DNA of 64,000 nucleotides from JAGWAJ01 sp026707615 (lineage in GTDB: Bacteria; Acidobacteriota; Vicinamibacteria; Vicinamibacterales; UBA8438): NCBI GenBank assembly GCA_965207595.1, contig CBDBMW010000010.1, positions 531,075 through 595,074 of the forward strand. Direction: 5' to 3'. The notes beneath the pieces are model-generated. The model ran no database searches. It saw only the letters and a list, made by a program, of their open reading frames with translations, and had not been told where the DNA came from. Of the stretch, positions 26,595 through 35,488 are shown piece by piece. Position 1 is the stretch's first letter. Every line of letters begins with the position of its first letter. A program made the position numbers and the translations under genes.

Positions 26595-27665
26595 CCCGTA
26601 GGCGATGATGTCGGCCGCCGCGTAGGTCTCCGACCACCGCTCGGGCAGGTAGGAGCCGGTGCCGACGGTATCGATCGGCGCCCGGACCTCCCCCATCAGC
26701 CGGCACTTGGCGGGACCGAAGCCCGAGCTGGCGACGATCTGCACGGCGCCGTGGCCCGCGGCGTCGAGCGCGTCGCGCAGGTGGAAGACGGCCGCGGCGC
26801 TGACGCCCGTTCCGACCAGCCAGCGCAGCTCCGTCTCCGTGCGGTAGGTGCGGATTGCCTCCGGGGCGTGGCGCTCGAGCACGGCATAGGAGCCTGCGGT
26901 GTCGAGCCCCTCGACGAAGCGCCCGCCGTGGGTGTCGATCCGGACCGCGAGGCGGCCGGCCGCGGCCAGCTCCGGGAAGCGCGCCGCCACCGCGAGGCTG
27001 TCGCTCACCTCGCGCGCGTAGTAGTCGACCAGCACCGTCAGCGTGTCGTCCGGGAACGCCTCGTGGAACATCTCCGCGCTGCGGAGCGTGCTGCCGGCGT
27101 AGCCGACCAGCGCGTGGGGCATCGTCCCCAGCCCGGTCGGGAGGCCGAAGCGGCGGGACGTCGCGGCGGTGGACGTGCCGACGAAGCCGACCGCGCCCGC
27201 GGCGCGCCGGGCCGCGTCGGACCCGACCCGGGCCGCGCAGGCCATCATCTCGGCCATCTCCACCCCGGCGCAGTGGCGCGCGTCCATCGCGAGGAACGCG
27301 GTGCGGGGCATGTCGACCGACATCTGGTAGGCGTTGTACGCCGCAACGCAGGGAGCGCCGATCCGCTGCAGGCAGATCGTCTCCAGCTCCACCAGGTGGG
27401 CGAAGGGCCCCGTCACGTAGAGCAGCGGCTCGCCGGCCCCTACCCGCGCCCCTTCCTCGTGGCGGCGGTCGATCTCGAAGGCCGCGCCACGCTCCCGGGC
27501 GGCCGACTCGAGCCAGGCAATCGCCAGTTGCAGGCAGACGACGACCGGCCGGCGCATGAAGATGGCGTAGGTCACCGGGCAGTCGCCGAAGCGCCGGACG
27601 ATCTCCTTCGTGCGCCGGAAGTAGTGGTCGGTCTCGCCCGCGATGCGATCCTCGAAGCTGGCCAT
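26526..27665 (-). CDS. Nicotinate phosphoribosyltransferase-like protein
   Basis: A 379-residue enzyme of the NAPRTase/NadC-type phosphoribosyltransferase superfamily, which makes nicotinate mononucleotide in NAD salvage. Recognisable parts are the N-terminal DHYFRRTKEIVRRFGDCPVT, GEPLLYVTGPFAHLVELETI and RRFGLPTGLGTMPHALVGYA. The active-site and phosphate-binding blocks are VLVDYYAREVSDSL, VRIDTHGGRFVEGL and IVASSGFGPAKCRL, and the end is GTGSYLPERWSETYAAADII then DRSSVKVGREF. It is shorter than many PncB proteins and of the archaeal/NAPRT-2-like kind; the exact substrate is inferred. ATG 27665 is chosen because upstream frame is antisense to other coding. It lies 29 bp downstream of the amidohydrolase. 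Its last codons are tandemly repeated beyond the stop. Confidence 0.85.
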   Translation of the reverse strand: MASFEDRIAGETDHYFRRTKEIVRRFGDCPVTYAIFMRRPVVVCLQLAIAWLESAARERGAAFEIDRRHEEGARVGAGEPLLYVTGPFAHLVELETICLQRIGAPCVAAYNAYQMSVDMPRTAFLAMDARHCAGVEMAEMMACAARVGSDAARRAAGAVGFVGTSTAATSRRFGLPTGLGTMPHALVGYAGSTLRSAEMFHEAFPDDTLTVLVDYYAREVSDSLAVAARFPELAAAGRLAVRIDTHGGRFVEGLDTAGSYAVLERHAPEAIRTYRTETELRWLVGTGVSAAAVFHLRDALDAAGHGAVQIVASSGFGPAKCRLMGEVRAPIDTVGTGSYLPERWSETYAAADIIAYGDRSSVKVGREFLLRDRSAPGGG

Positions 27666-27694
27666 CCCGAGAGCTCGCCCGGCCCGAGGGTCGC

Positions 27695-29425
27695 TCACTC
27701 CGCGGGCCGCGCGTAGACCGACCGGCCCCGCGAGAAGGTCTCGACCACCCCGATGTGCTCGAGCTCCGCCGGGTCGACCGTGAGGGGGTTGCGCTCGAGG
27801 ACGACGAGGTCCGCCTGCTTGCCGGGCGCAATCGAGCCCTTCACGTCCTCCTCGAAGTACTGGTACGCCGCCCCGAGCGTGACCGCGTGCAGCGCCTCGC
27901 GCACGGTCGCGCGCTGTTCCGGCCCGAGGATGTGACCGCTGCGCGTCCGGCGGTTCACGGTGATCGACACCAGGCGCATGATGTCCGGCGGGACGACCGG
28001 CGCGTCGTTGTGGACGGTGAAGCGGACCCCGCGATCGATCGCCCAGCGGATCGGGCTGATCGCGTTGCCGCGCGCCTCGCCGAAGCTGCGCCGGTGCCAG
28101 TCGCCCCAGAAGAAGGCGTGGGCCGAGAAGAACGACGGCACGGCACCCAGCGCGGCCGCGCGGTCGAGCTGATCCGCCCGCATGAGCTGCGCATGGATGA
28201 TCACCGACCGGTGGTCGGGCGGCGGGTCGATGCCGGCCACCGCCTCCTCGACCCCGTCCAGCATCAGGTCGATGGCGGCGTCGCCGTTGGCATGCACGAG
28301 GATCGGCACGCCCCGCCGGATCAGGTGCGCCGCCCCCGCGCGGTACAGGTCGGGGTCGGAGGTGCCGTAGGCGCGGTAGTCGGCCGGCGCGCCCGGCGGT
28401 CCCTCGTGGTACGGCTCGGTCACCCACGCCGTGCGGCCCTGCGGCGACCCGTCGAGGAACATCTTGACCCCGGCGACGCGCAGCCCGCCGCGGTAGTCGG
28501 CTTCGAGTGTCGCGCTCTCGGCGTCCTCCATGGTCCCGAAGCGCGGGAAGACGGCCACGTCGGCCGCGAACGGCTCGCGATCGGCCGCCGCGCGAAGCTG
28601 GCGAACCATGTCCGCCCCGGTGGCCCCGTCCTGGATCGTGGTCGTTCCGTAGCTCGTGTAGACGTCGATGGCGCGGCGGGCGAGGCCCTCCAGGTCGTCG
28701 GTGGGCCGGAACAGCCAGCTGCTTCCCACGAGCCCGCCCGCGGTCTCCTCGAGCACGCCGTCCGGCTCTCCGGTGTCGCCGACGCGGCGGATGTGGCCGC
28801 CGGGCGGGTCGGGGGTGTCGGCGGAGACGCCCGCCGCGCGGAGCGCCAGCGAGTTGGCGGTGCGCAGGTGTCCCGACACATGGGTCAGCACGATGGGGTG
28901 CTCCGTCGAGGCCCGGTCGAGGTCGAAGCGCGTCGGGTGGCGGTTCTCGGCCAGCAGCGAGTCGTCGTAGCCGCCGCCGCTCACCATCTCGCCCGGCGGG
29001 ATGTCGCGCTCGGCGATCCACGCCCGGATCCTGTCCACGATGTCGTCGATGTTCCGGACGTCGCCCACCGGGGGCGGATGGAGCGCGAGCGCGTCGAGCG
29101 TCATCCCGACGGCCAGGAAGTGCCCGTGCGCATCGATGAAGCCGGGGAGCAGCGCGCGCTCCCCCAGCTCGACCACGCGAGTCGCGTCGCCGCGGAGGGC
29201 CAGCACCTCGTCGCGCGGACCGGCGGCGGCGATCCTCTCGCCGCGCACCGCCACCGCCTCGACGGCCGGCCGGTCCGGCTCCATCGTGACGATGTGGTCC
29301 CCGACGAAGATCGTGCCCGCCGGAGCGCCGGCATCCGGCGGCTGTCCGGCGGCCGGGCCGCGCGCGGCGAGGGCGACGGCGATCGAGCAGGTGGCGGTGA
29401 GGAAGGCTCTTCTGCGAACGGTCAT
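27695..29425 (-). CDS. Exported amidohydrolase, YtcJ-like
   Basis: A 576-residue metal-dependent hydrolase of the amidohydrolase 3 family. It starts with a Tat-like signal (VRRRAFLTATCSIAVALAAR). The mature enzyme has the first metal motif in LLPGFIDAHGHFLAVGM and the substrate loop GGGYDDSLLAENRHPTRFDL. GVKMFLDGSPQGRTAWVTEP provides the family's barrel residue. HANGDAAIDLMLDGVEEAV and IIHAQLMRADQLDRAA follow, then VRFTVHNDAPVVPPDIMRLV and the closing KGSIAPGKQADLVVLERNPL. The substrate is unknown; relatives act on formamides, imides and related compounds. It is followed closely by the phosphoribosyltransferase gene and probably shares its transcript. The upstream 197 bp to the glycosyltransferase stop contain no evident promoter. 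Confidence 0.92.
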   Translation of the reverse strand: MTVRRRAFLTATCSIAVALAARGPAAGQPPDAGAPAGTIFVGDHIVTMEPDRPAVEAVAVRGERIAAAGPRDEVLALRGDATRVVELGERALLPGFIDAHGHFLAVGMTLDALALHPPPVGDVRNIDDIVDRIRAWIAERDIPPGEMVSGGGYDDSLLAENRHPTRFDLDRASTEHPIVLTHVSGHLRTANSLALRAAGVSADTPDPPGGHIRRVGDTGEPDGVLEETAGGLVGSSWLFRPTDDLEGLARRAIDVYTSYGTTTIQDGATGADMVRQLRAAADREPFAADVAVFPRFGTMEDAESATLEADYRGGLRVAGVKMFLDGSPQGRTAWVTEPYHEGPPGAPADYRAYGTSDPDLYRAGAAHLIRRGVPILVHANGDAAIDLMLDGVEEAVAGIDPPPDHRSVIIHAQLMRADQLDRAAALGAVPSFFSAHAFFWGDWHRRSFGEARGNAISPIRWAIDRGVRFTVHNDAPVVPPDIMRLVSITVNRRTRSGHILGPEQRATVREALHAVTLGAAYQYFEEDVKGSIAPGKQADLVVLERNPLTVDPAELEHIGVVETFSRGRSVYARPAE

Positions 29426-29622
29426 GAGCTGCTCCGTCGTACGGGGTGCCGGCGGCGACCGGGGCGACCGGGCGACCGGGAATCGGCCGTCCGGGCGACG
29501 GACAACGAGCCGAGCCTCGCCGTCGGCGCCGCCAGACCCGCCGCAGGCTCCGTGCCCGGCCCGGCGCCCGAGGAACTCACGCCGCGGAACTCGACTGCAG
29601 CGCAAGCTCCCAGCCTGCGATT

Positions 29623-30747
29623 CTACCGGGGCGGGGGCGGGACTTGCGCAGCGGATCCGCCATCCTGCAGCCGCGCCTCGACGAACGCGCGGTAGGCCTG
29701 CTCGAAGCGCGGCCGGCTGAAGCGCTCGGCGTGGGCCCGGAGGCGCGCCGGGTCGAGGCGGTCTTCCAGGCGCAGGAGCCGCTCCACCGCTTCGGCAATC
29801 GCCTCCGGCGACTGCTCCCGGAAGAACGTGCCGGTCTCCCCGTCGACGACCGTCTCGAGCGCCCCGCCGCGCCCGAGCGCGACCACCGGCGTGCCCGCCG
29901 CCTGCGCCTCCACGGGGGCGATGCCGAAGTCCTCCACCGCCGCGATCACGAACCCGCGGGCTTCCGCGACGACGGCGGCAACGGCCCGGTCGTCGAGCGC
30001 GCCGGCGATCTCGACGTTGGGGCCGGCCGCGGCGGCGATCCCGTCCCGCTCCGGGCCGCTCCCGACCACGACCAGCGGCAGGCCCAGCCGGTTGAACGCC
30101 GCGACGATGGCGTCGACCCGCTTGTAGCGCACGAGCCGCGACACGGTGACGAAATGCCTCCCCTTCCGCGCGGCGGGCCGGAAGCGCTCCACCTCGACCG
30201 GGGGATGGAGAACCGTGGCCGTGCGCCCGTAGCAGCGGCGGATGCGGTCCGCGGTGAAGGCCGAGTTGGCCAGGAAGTGATCCACGCCGCGCGCCGTGCG
30301 GCGGTCCCAGCCTCGCAGGCCAAGCAGCAGCCACCGCGCCAGGACGCGCTTCAGCGGATCGAGCGGCTCGATGTAGTCCTCCATGAGGTCCCAGGCGTAG
30401 CGCATCGGCGTGTGGCTGTAGCAGATGTGCATCTGGCCGGGCCGCGTCCGGACGCTCTTGGCCGCCGCGTGGCTCGACGAGAGGACGAGATCGAAGTCCG
30501 ACACGTCGAACGAGGCCATCGCGAGGGGAAACAGCGGCAGGAGGGACCGATGGTGACGCGTCGCGCCCGGCAGTCGCTGCAGGAACGACGGCCGGACGTC
30601 CGCCCTCTCGAACACGCTCCCCCGGATCGCCGCCGGATCGCACAGCAGGGTGTGGATCGGCCCGGGATAGAGTCGGTGCATCGACTCGAGCACGCGCTCC
30701 GATCCGGCCAGGTGGACGAGCCAGTCGTGGGCGAGGGCGACCCTCAC
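29623..30747 (-). CDS. Glycosyltransferase, GT4 family (WbaZ-like)
   Basis: A 374-residue retaining GT-B glycosyltransferase. The N-terminal domain begins VRVALAHDWLVHLAGSERVL. It continues with FDLVLSSSHAAAKSVRTRPG and ICYSHTPMRYAWDLMEDYIE, typical of mannosyltransferases in O-antigen or exopolysaccharide loci. The C-terminal nucleotide-sugar domain has GRHFVTVSRLVRYKRVDAIV, VVVGSGPERDGI and the E-x7-E block VEDFGIAPVEAQAAGTPVVA. A GTG start at 30747 is chosen because the conserved part begins there. It acts at the cytoplasmic face of the membrane on a lipid-linked acceptor (family inference). No other polysaccharide genes are nearby, so its product is unknown. It is divergent from the cobalamin adenosyltransferase gene. 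Confidence 0.9.
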   Translation of the reverse strand: MRVALAHDWLVHLAGSERVLESMHRLYPGPIHTLLCDPAAIRGSVFERADVRPSFLQRLPGATRHHRSLLPLFPLAMASFDVSDFDLVLSSSHAAAKSVRTRPGQMHICYSHTPMRYAWDLMEDYIEPLDPLKRVLARWLLLGLRGWDRRTARGVDHFLANSAFTADRIRRCYGRTATVLHPPVEVERFRPAARKGRHFVTVSRLVRYKRVDAIVAAFNRLGLPLVVVGSGPERDGIAAAAGPNVEIAGALDDRAVAAVVAEARGFVIAAVEDFGIAPVEAQAAGTPVVALGRGGALETVVDGETGTFFREQSPEAIAEAVERLLRLEDRLDPARLRAHAERFSRPRFEQAYRAFVEARLQDGGSAAQVPPPPR

Positions 30748-30800
30748 GGCAATCTCGGCATGCGGACAGGGCGGGGCGGCAGGCGTGTGATAATCGGGCC

Positions 30801-31340
30801 GTGCCACTCTACACCGGAGTCGGGGACCGGGGCACGACGGCGCTCTTCGACGGAACCACGGTGCCGAAGACGGAGCCGCGCATCGCCGCGTGCGGCGAGG
30901 TGGACGAGCTGAACGCATCGATCGGCCTCGCCCGCGCCGCCGGCCTGCCGGACGATCTGGACGAGATGGTCGTCGCCGCACAACGCGATCTCTTCGCCAT
31001 CGGCGCCCGGCTGGCGGACCCGCGCTCGCGCATCGCCGACCGCGTGACGAAGGCGTCGATCGACGCGGCCGACGTGGCGCGCCTGGAGTCGTGGATCGAC
31101 CGCGTCGACGGCGCGGTTCCGGCGCTCAGGACCTTCATCCTGCCGGGCGGCAGCGCCGCGGGCGCGGCCCTGCACCACGCCCGCGCGGTGTGCCGGCGCG
31201 CGGAGCGGCGCATCGTCGGACTCGGCGCCGACGCCGTCGACCCCGACATCCTGCGCTACGTCAACCGCCTGTCCGACCTGCTCTTCGCGCTGGCCCGCGC
31301 CGTGAACCATCGGGCCGGCGCGGCCGAGACGGCGTGGTGA
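30801..31340 (+). CDS. pduO: Cob(I)alamin adenosyltransferase, PduO type
   Basis: A 179-residue enzyme that transfers adenosyl from ATP to cob(I)alamin to make coenzyme B12. The N-terminal ATP site is YTGVGDRGTTALFDGTTVPK. CGEVDELNASIGLARAAGLP follows, then IDRVDGAVPALRTFILPGGS and the helix ALHHARAVCRRAERRI. RYVNRLSDLLFALAR completes the active site at the subunit interface. Length and motifs are standard. GATAAT at 30789-30794 ends 6 nt before the GTG start, so the transcript may be leaderless. Its stop overlaps the hpnC start (GTGA), coupling B12 activation with the squalene genes; the biological reason for this link is not obvious. Confidence 0.95.
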   Translation: MPLYTGVGDRGTTALFDGTTVPKTEPRIAACGEVDELNASIGLARAAGLPDDLDEMVVAAQRDLFAIGARLADPRSRIADRVTKASIDAADVARLESWIDRVDGAVPALRTFILPGGSAAGAALHHARAVCRRAERRIVGLGADAVDPDILRYVNRLSDLLFALARAVNHRAGAAETAW

Positions 31341-32377
31341 GCGACGCGGCTCGAGCGCCCGCGGCCCGCGAGCCTCGCCTCCGCCGTGCCTACGCCACCT
31401 GCCTGCGCCTCGCGCGGAGCCACTACGAGAACTTCCCCGTCGCCTCGCGCCTCCTTCCGTCCGACCTGCGCCCCCACGTGGCCGCCGTCTATGCGTTCGC
31501 CCGGGTCGCCGACGACTTCGCCGACGAGGGCGACTGGACGGCCGCGACCCGGCTCGACCGTCTCGCCCGCTGGGGTGAGCGGCTGCAGCGCGCCGCGGGG
31601 GGCGCGCCGCCCGCCTGGGCCGACCGCACCCTCGACGAGCGAGGCAGCGCTGGGAACACCCCGGCGAGGGATGTCCCGACCGAGGATGTCCGGGCGGGGA
31701 ATGCCCGGCAGGGAACTGCCCGGCGGGGGGATGCGCGGCAGGGGGATGCGCAGGCCGAGCACCCGGACGCCGACGAGATCTTCCTCGCCGTCGGGCACAC
31801 GATTGCGGCGTTCGAACTGCCGGTCGCCTGGTTCGACGACCTGCTGAGCGCGTTCCGGCAGGACGTCACCGTCAGGCGCTACGCCACCTGGGCCGATCTG
31901 CTCGACTACTGCCGCCGCTCCGCGAACCCCGTCGGGCGCATCGTGCTGCGCCTGTCCGGCTACCGCGACCCGGCGCTCGACCGGCGTTCCGACGCGGTCT
32001 GCTCCGCCCTGCAGGTCACGAACTTCCTGCAGGACCTGGGCCGGGATTGGCGTGCCGGACGCCTCTACGTGCCGGCCGAGGTGCAGGCGGCCTGCGGAGC
32101 CGACCTCGACGATCTCCGCCGGGAGCGCCTCACGCCCGCCTGGCGGCGGGCCGTCGCCTGCTGCGCGGGGCGGACGCGGGAGCTCTTCCGCGAGGGGCGG
32201 CCCGTCTGCGACGGCGTGCGGGGACGCCTCCGCCTGGAGCTGCGCCTGACCTGGCTGGGCGGCATGCGCGTCCTCGAACGGGTCACCGGAGCTGGATATG
32301 ATCCGTTCGCGAGCCGTCCGGTGCTGGGGCCGCGGGACGTGCTGCCCCTGGTCTGGCGCGCGGTCGTGTGGACGTGA
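31337..32377 (+). CDS. hpnC: HpnC, squalene pathway synthase
   Basis: A 346-residue trans-isoprenyl diphosphate synthase-fold protein. In the HpnCDE route HpnC converts presqualene diphosphate to hydroxysqualene. The start region SHYENFPVASRLLPSDLRPH is diagnostic. The first Asp-rich motif is FARVADDFADEGDW and the second is TNFLQDLGRDW. LDYCRRSANPVGRIVLRLSG and GRLYVPAEV also match. Between them a low-complexity insert contains six 5-residue repeats (RDVPT EDVRA GNARQ GTARR, then two more). GTG 31337 overlaps the upstream stop; GTG 31334 is an alternative. It is first in hpnC-hpnD-hpnE. The squalene-hopene cyclase gene is not in the window, so hopanoid use is likely but not shown. Confidence 0.93.
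   Translation: MSDAARAPAAREPRLRRAYATCLRLARSHYENFPVASRLLPSDLRPHVAAVYAFARVADDFADEGDWTAATRLDRLARWGERLQRAAGGAPPAWADRTLDERGSAGNTPARDVPTEDVRAGNARQGTARRGDARQGDAQAEHPDADEIFLAVGHTIAAFELPVAWFDDLLSAFRQDVTVRRYATWADLLDYCRRSANPVGRIVLRLSGYRDPALDRRSDAVCSALQVTNFLQDLGRDWRAGRLYVPAEVQAACGADLDDLRRERLTPAWRRAVACCAGRTRELFREGRPVCDGVRGRLRLELRLTWLGGMRVLERVTGAGYDPFASRPVLGPRDVLPLVWRAVVWT
31667..31756 (+). repeat. 15-bp coding minisatellite inside hpnC
   Basis: Six 15-base units (31667, 31682, 31697, 31712, 31727 and 31742) each encode five residues: RDVPT, EDVRA, GNARQ, GTARR, GDARQ, GDAQA. The unit length is a multiple of three, so expansion keeps the frame. It sits in a loop between the two Asp-rich motifs of HpnC, away from both catalytic sites. 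Confidence 0.85.
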
Positions 32378-33213
32378 GTCGCGACACCAACTTCTACTAC
32401 TCGTTCCTGGTGCTGCCGGCGGCGAAGCGGCGCGCCATCGTCGCGGTGTGGGACTTCTGCCGTGCGGTCGACGACGCCGTCGACCGCGCCGAGGAGGGGG
32501 CCGGCGCCGAGGCCCTCGCCCGGGAGCTGGCCCGCTGGCGGTCGGAGCTGGACCGCTGCTACGGTCCCGGCCACCCCGAGACGGACCAGGGGCGCTGCCT
32601 CGCGCCGGTCATCGGACGGTTCCAGCTGCCGCGCGCCCCGTTCGACGATCTCATCGACGGCGTCGCCATGGACGCCACTCCCCGCCGCTACGAGACCTTC
32701 GAGGAGCTGTACGGCTACTGCCTGCGGGTCGCGTCCTCGGTCGGGCTCACCTGCATCGAGATCTTCGGGTACCGCAACGCCGGCACCCGCGACTACGCGG
32801 AGGCACTCGGCGTGGCGCTGCAGCTCACCAACATCATCCGCGACCTTCCGGCCGACTTGGCTCGCGGCCGGCTCTACCTGCCGCAGGAGGATCTGCGACG
32901 CTTCGCCGTGACCGACCGGGACCTGGCCGGCGGCCTGTCGGAGCGGGTCGCCGCGCTGCTCGACTTCGAATGCCGGCGGGCGCGGTCCTTCTACGCGAAG
33001 TCGAAGGCGGCGCTGCCCGCGGACGACGCCCGCCGGCTCGTGGCGGCCGAGATCATGAGCGGCATCTACCTCGCCATCCTCAAGAGAATCGAGCGCCGCG
33101 GGCACGACGTGTTCCGCGAGGTCGTGCGCGTGCCGCGACCGCGGCGCGCGCTGATCGCGGCGAGCGTCTGGACGCAGGTGATGCTGCGCGGCGGCGCCGC
33201 CCCGCTGTCCTGA
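32374..33213 (+). CDS. hpnD: HpnD, presqualene diphosphate synthase
   Basis: A protein of about 279 residues that condenses two farnesyl diphosphates to presqualene diphosphate, the step before HpnC. It starts with TNFYYSFLVLPAAKRRAIVA and carries the Asp-rich motifs CRAVDDAVDRAEE and LTNIIRDLPADLARGRLYLP. YCLRVASSVGLTCIEIFGYR, the helix before motif two, is also characteristic. A GTG at 32374 overlaps the hpnC stop (GTGA), matching the coupling pattern in this operon; GTG 32368 would add two residues. The frame is intact, and the end is 43 bp before hpnE. Confidence 0.94.
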   Translation: MSRDTNFYYSFLVLPAAKRRAIVAVWDFCRAVDDAVDRAEEGAGAEALARELARWRSELDRCYGPGHPETDQGRCLAPVIGRFQLPRAPFDDLIDGVAMDATPRRYETFEELYGYCLRVASSVGLTCIEIFGYRNAGTRDYAEALGVALQLTNIIRDLPADLARGRLYLPQEDLRRFAVTDRDLAGGLSERVAALLDFECRRARSFYAKSKAALPADDARRLVAAEIMSGIYLAILKRIERRGHDVFREVVRVPRPRRALIAASVWTQVMLRGGAAPLS

Positions 33214-33256
33214 GCGGGTCGCAGAACGGCGGCCGCGCACGACGGATGCGCCATCC

Positions 33257-34726
33257 ATGCACGACGTCATCGTCATCGGCGCCGGCTTCGCCGGCCTGAG
33301 CGCGGCGGTCGCGCTCGCCGACCGCGGCGCCCGGGTCCTGGTGCTGGAGGCGCGCCCCCGTCTCGGCGGACGGGCGACGTCGTATCGCGACGCCGCCACC
33401 GGCGAGCCGGTCGACAACGGCCAGCACGTGCTGTTCGGCTGCTACCGGGAGACGTGGCGCTTCCTGCGGCGCATCGGAGCCGACGGCGACGTGCGACTGG
33501 CGCCGAGCCTCTCCGTCGAGTCGATCGACCTCGACGGCGCGCGGACCCGGCTGGACTGCCCCCACCTGCCGGCGCCGTTCAACCTGGCGGCCGGGGTTCT
33601 CGAATGGGACCGCGTGCCGGCGTCCGAGCGATGGGCGGCGCTCCGGATGCTGGGAGCGGTCCGCGCCGAGCGCGCGCGCCCGGGCGGCGACGGGCGATGG
33701 CGGGCACGCCCTGGCGCCAGAGCGCCGGGGAAGCCGCGCGACGACGCCCCCCGCGGAACTGCACGGGCGGACGAGACCGTGCGCGACTGGCTGGTGCGAT
33801 TGGGGCAGGGGCCGCGCCTCCGCCACCTGCTGTGGGAACCGCTCGCTCTCGCCGCGCTCAACCAGCGCCCGGAGCAGGCGGCGGCACCTCCGTTCGCGCG
33901 CGTCCTGGCCGAGCTGTGCGGACCTGGGCGCACCGATGCGGCCATCGGCATCCCGGCCCGGCCCCTCGCCGCCTTCTACGCCGAGCCGGCCCGCCGGTTC
34001 GTCGAGGCGCGCGGCGGGAGCGTGCGCACCCGGATGCCCGCCACCGTGCGCGTCGACGGGACCAGGCTGCGCGGGGTCGCGGCCGGCGAGACGCTGCTCC
34101 GCGCGGAGGCCGTGATCGCCGCGGTCCCGTGGCACGCGCTGCCGGGCCTGCTGCCCGATCGCCCGGACTCGCTGGCGCCGGTGACCGAGCCGGCGCGCGC
34201 CACGCCGGGCTCCCCGATCGTGAGCGTCAACCTCTGGGTGGACCGGCCGCTGCTCGCGAGTCCCTTCGTCGGACTGCCGGGCCGGACGATGCAGTGGGCG
34301 TTCGAGACAATCCCCGACCACCGGGAAGCCGGCGGTCTCGGGGAGGCTGGCCGTGCCGCAGAGGCCCGCGGCAGCGGAGGCGCCGGCGGTCGCCGACCCG
34401 CCTGCGCACGGCTGACGCTCGTCGCGAGCGGCGCCGACGACGTCGCCCATCTGCCGAATCCGCGCATCGTGGCGCGGGCCGTGGCCGACCTGCGCGACGC
34501 GCTGCCCGACCGCGGCTGGCGCATCGAGCACGCATCCGTCATTCGCGAGCCGCGCGCGACCTTCTCCCTGGCGCCGGGCCAGCCGCGGCGGCCGGGCACG
34601 GAAACGCCGGTCGAGGGGCTGCTGCTGGCCGGCGACTGGATCGACACCGGGCTGCCGGGAACGATCGAGAGCGCCGTCGTCAGCGGGCACCGCGCTGCGG
34701 AGGCCGCGCTCGCCCGCCTGGCGTGA
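33257..34726 (+). CDS. hpnE: HpnE, hydroxysqualene dehydroxylase
   Basis: A 489-residue FAD-dependent amine-oxidase-type enzyme that reduces hydroxysqualene to squalene, completing the HpnCDE route. The N-terminal dinucleotide fold is DVIVIGAGFAGLSAAVALAD with VLVLEARPRLGGRATSYRD. Later family blocks are VDNGQHVLFGCYRETWRFLR, LLWEPLALAALNQRPEQAAA and the C-terminal GLLLAGDWIDTGLPGTIESA, then VVSGHRAAEAAL. Two Arg/Gly/Ala-rich inserts (about residues 130-175 and 355-385) extend it beyond the usual length. ATG 33257 opens directly on the FAD motif. Confidence 0.94.
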   Translation: MHDVIVIGAGFAGLSAAVALADRGARVLVLEARPRLGGRATSYRDAATGEPVDNGQHVLFGCYRETWRFLRRIGADGDVRLAPSLSVESIDLDGARTRLDCPHLPAPFNLAAGVLEWDRVPASERWAALRMLGAVRAERARPGGDGRWRARPGARAPGKPRDDAPRGTARADETVRDWLVRLGQGPRLRHLLWEPLALAALNQRPEQAAAPPFARVLAELCGPGRTDAAIGIPARPLAAFYAEPARRFVEARGGSVRTRMPATVRVDGTRLRGVAAGETLLRAEAVIAAVPWHALPGLLPDRPDSLAPVTEPARATPGSPIVSVNLWVDRPLLASPFVGLPGRTMQWAFETIPDHREAGGLGEAGRAAEARGSGGAGGRRPACARLTLVASGADDVAHLPNPRIVARAVADLRDALPDRGWRIEHASVIREPRATFSLAPGQPRRPGTETPVEGLLLAGDWIDTGLPGTIESAVVSGHRAAEAALARLA

Positions 34727-34773
34727 CCGGGGGCAGGCACCCTCCGCGGACTCCCACCGCGGCTGCGAGCGGG

Positions 34774-34830
34774 CCAGGAATCTGCGCCGTGGACCGGCGA
34801 CGCGCGGACTCCGCGCCCGTGCAGACTCCA
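34774..34830. repeat. Dispersed palindrome between convergent genes
   Basis: The left arm CCAGGAATCTGCGCC (34774-34788) and right arm GCAGACTCCAG (34821-34831) flank about 32 bases that include GCGCGGACTCCGCGC. The arms match those at 1956-2095 and 16230-16287. Its place between the ends of hpnE and the NUDIX gene would suit a bidirectional terminator. Confidence 0.55.
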
Positions 34831-34849
34831 GCGCGCCCGTGACGGCCCG

Positions 34850-35389
34850 CTACCGGGCGGCGGTGAACAGTCGGCCGCGCCGGTGGTCGCGCAGCGCGTC
34901 GCGCGTGCTGGGGAACGCCAGCTCGTCCCAGGGGATGGCGTGCGGGCCGTACCAGGCGGCCTCGAGCGACTCGTCCGCGGCCTCCAGCCGGCCGCCGACG
35001 ACCGCCGCCGCGTAGACGAGGACGATCGGCGTGGCGCCGGGGTAGGCGTAGATGCCGATCAGTCCGTCAAGACGGATCTCGAGGCCCGCCTCCTCGCGCG
35101 CCTCCCGCACCGCGGCCACCCCCGGTTCCTCGCCGCGGTCGACGTAGCCGCCCGGGAAGACCCACTTGCCGTAGCCCGGCTCGATCGAGCGCCGGACGAG
35201 CGCAATCTCCCCCGCCACGTTCGTGATCACGGTGCCGACGGCCACCTTCGGATCGAGGTAGATGACCCGGCCGCAGCGGTCGCAGACCGGCCGCTCCGGC
35301 TCCCCCGCCTTCAGCCGGCGCGGTGCGAGGGGCCCGCCGCACGAAGGACAGAAGCGCCACGACTCCCCGTGTGGGTGGGGTGGTATCAC
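34850..35389 (-). CDS. NUDIX hydrolase with zinc ribbon
   Basis: A 179-residue protein with an N-terminal zinc ribbon (CPSCGGPL and CDRCGRVIYLDPK, four Cys), as in NudC-like enzymes and ADP-ribose pyrophosphatase relatives. The NUDIX box follows: GGYVDRGEEPGVAAVREARE then EAGL, with the catalytic REAREEAG core. A strand-rich end (TPIVLVYAAAVVGGRLEAAD) completes the fold. Likely substrates are nucleoside diphosphate derivatives such as NADH or ADP-ribose; the sequence does not decide. GTG 35389 is taken as the start, just ahead of the zinc ribbon. It is divergent from the peptide deformylase gene across about 100 bp. Confidence 0.88.
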   Translation of the reverse strand: MIPPHPHGESWRFCPSCGGPLAPRRLKAGEPERPVCDRCGRVIYLDPKVAVGTVITNVAGEIALVRRSIEPGYGKWVFPGGYVDRGEEPGVAAVREAREEAGLEIRLDGLIGIYAYPGATPIVLVYAAAVVGGRLEAADESLEAAWYGPHAIPWDELAFPSTRDALRDHRRGRLFTAAR

Positions 35390-35474
35390 CGGTGTTCCCG
35401 GCCGCCGACCGGCGGCCGTCGCGGCGCGCGGAACCGGCGGCGCGCCGGGCCGCCTGCCGTGGCGGACCGTACCG

Positions 35475-35480
35475 TATAAT
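35475..35480 (+). promoter_or_regulatory. Consensus -10 hexamer of the deformylase gene
   Basis: A perfect TATAAT stands 8 nt before the ATG at 35489, so the transcript would start at or within a base or two of the start codon. No convincing -35 element is visible at the right distance. Confidence 0.55.
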
Positions 35481-35488
35481 CCGGCGCC

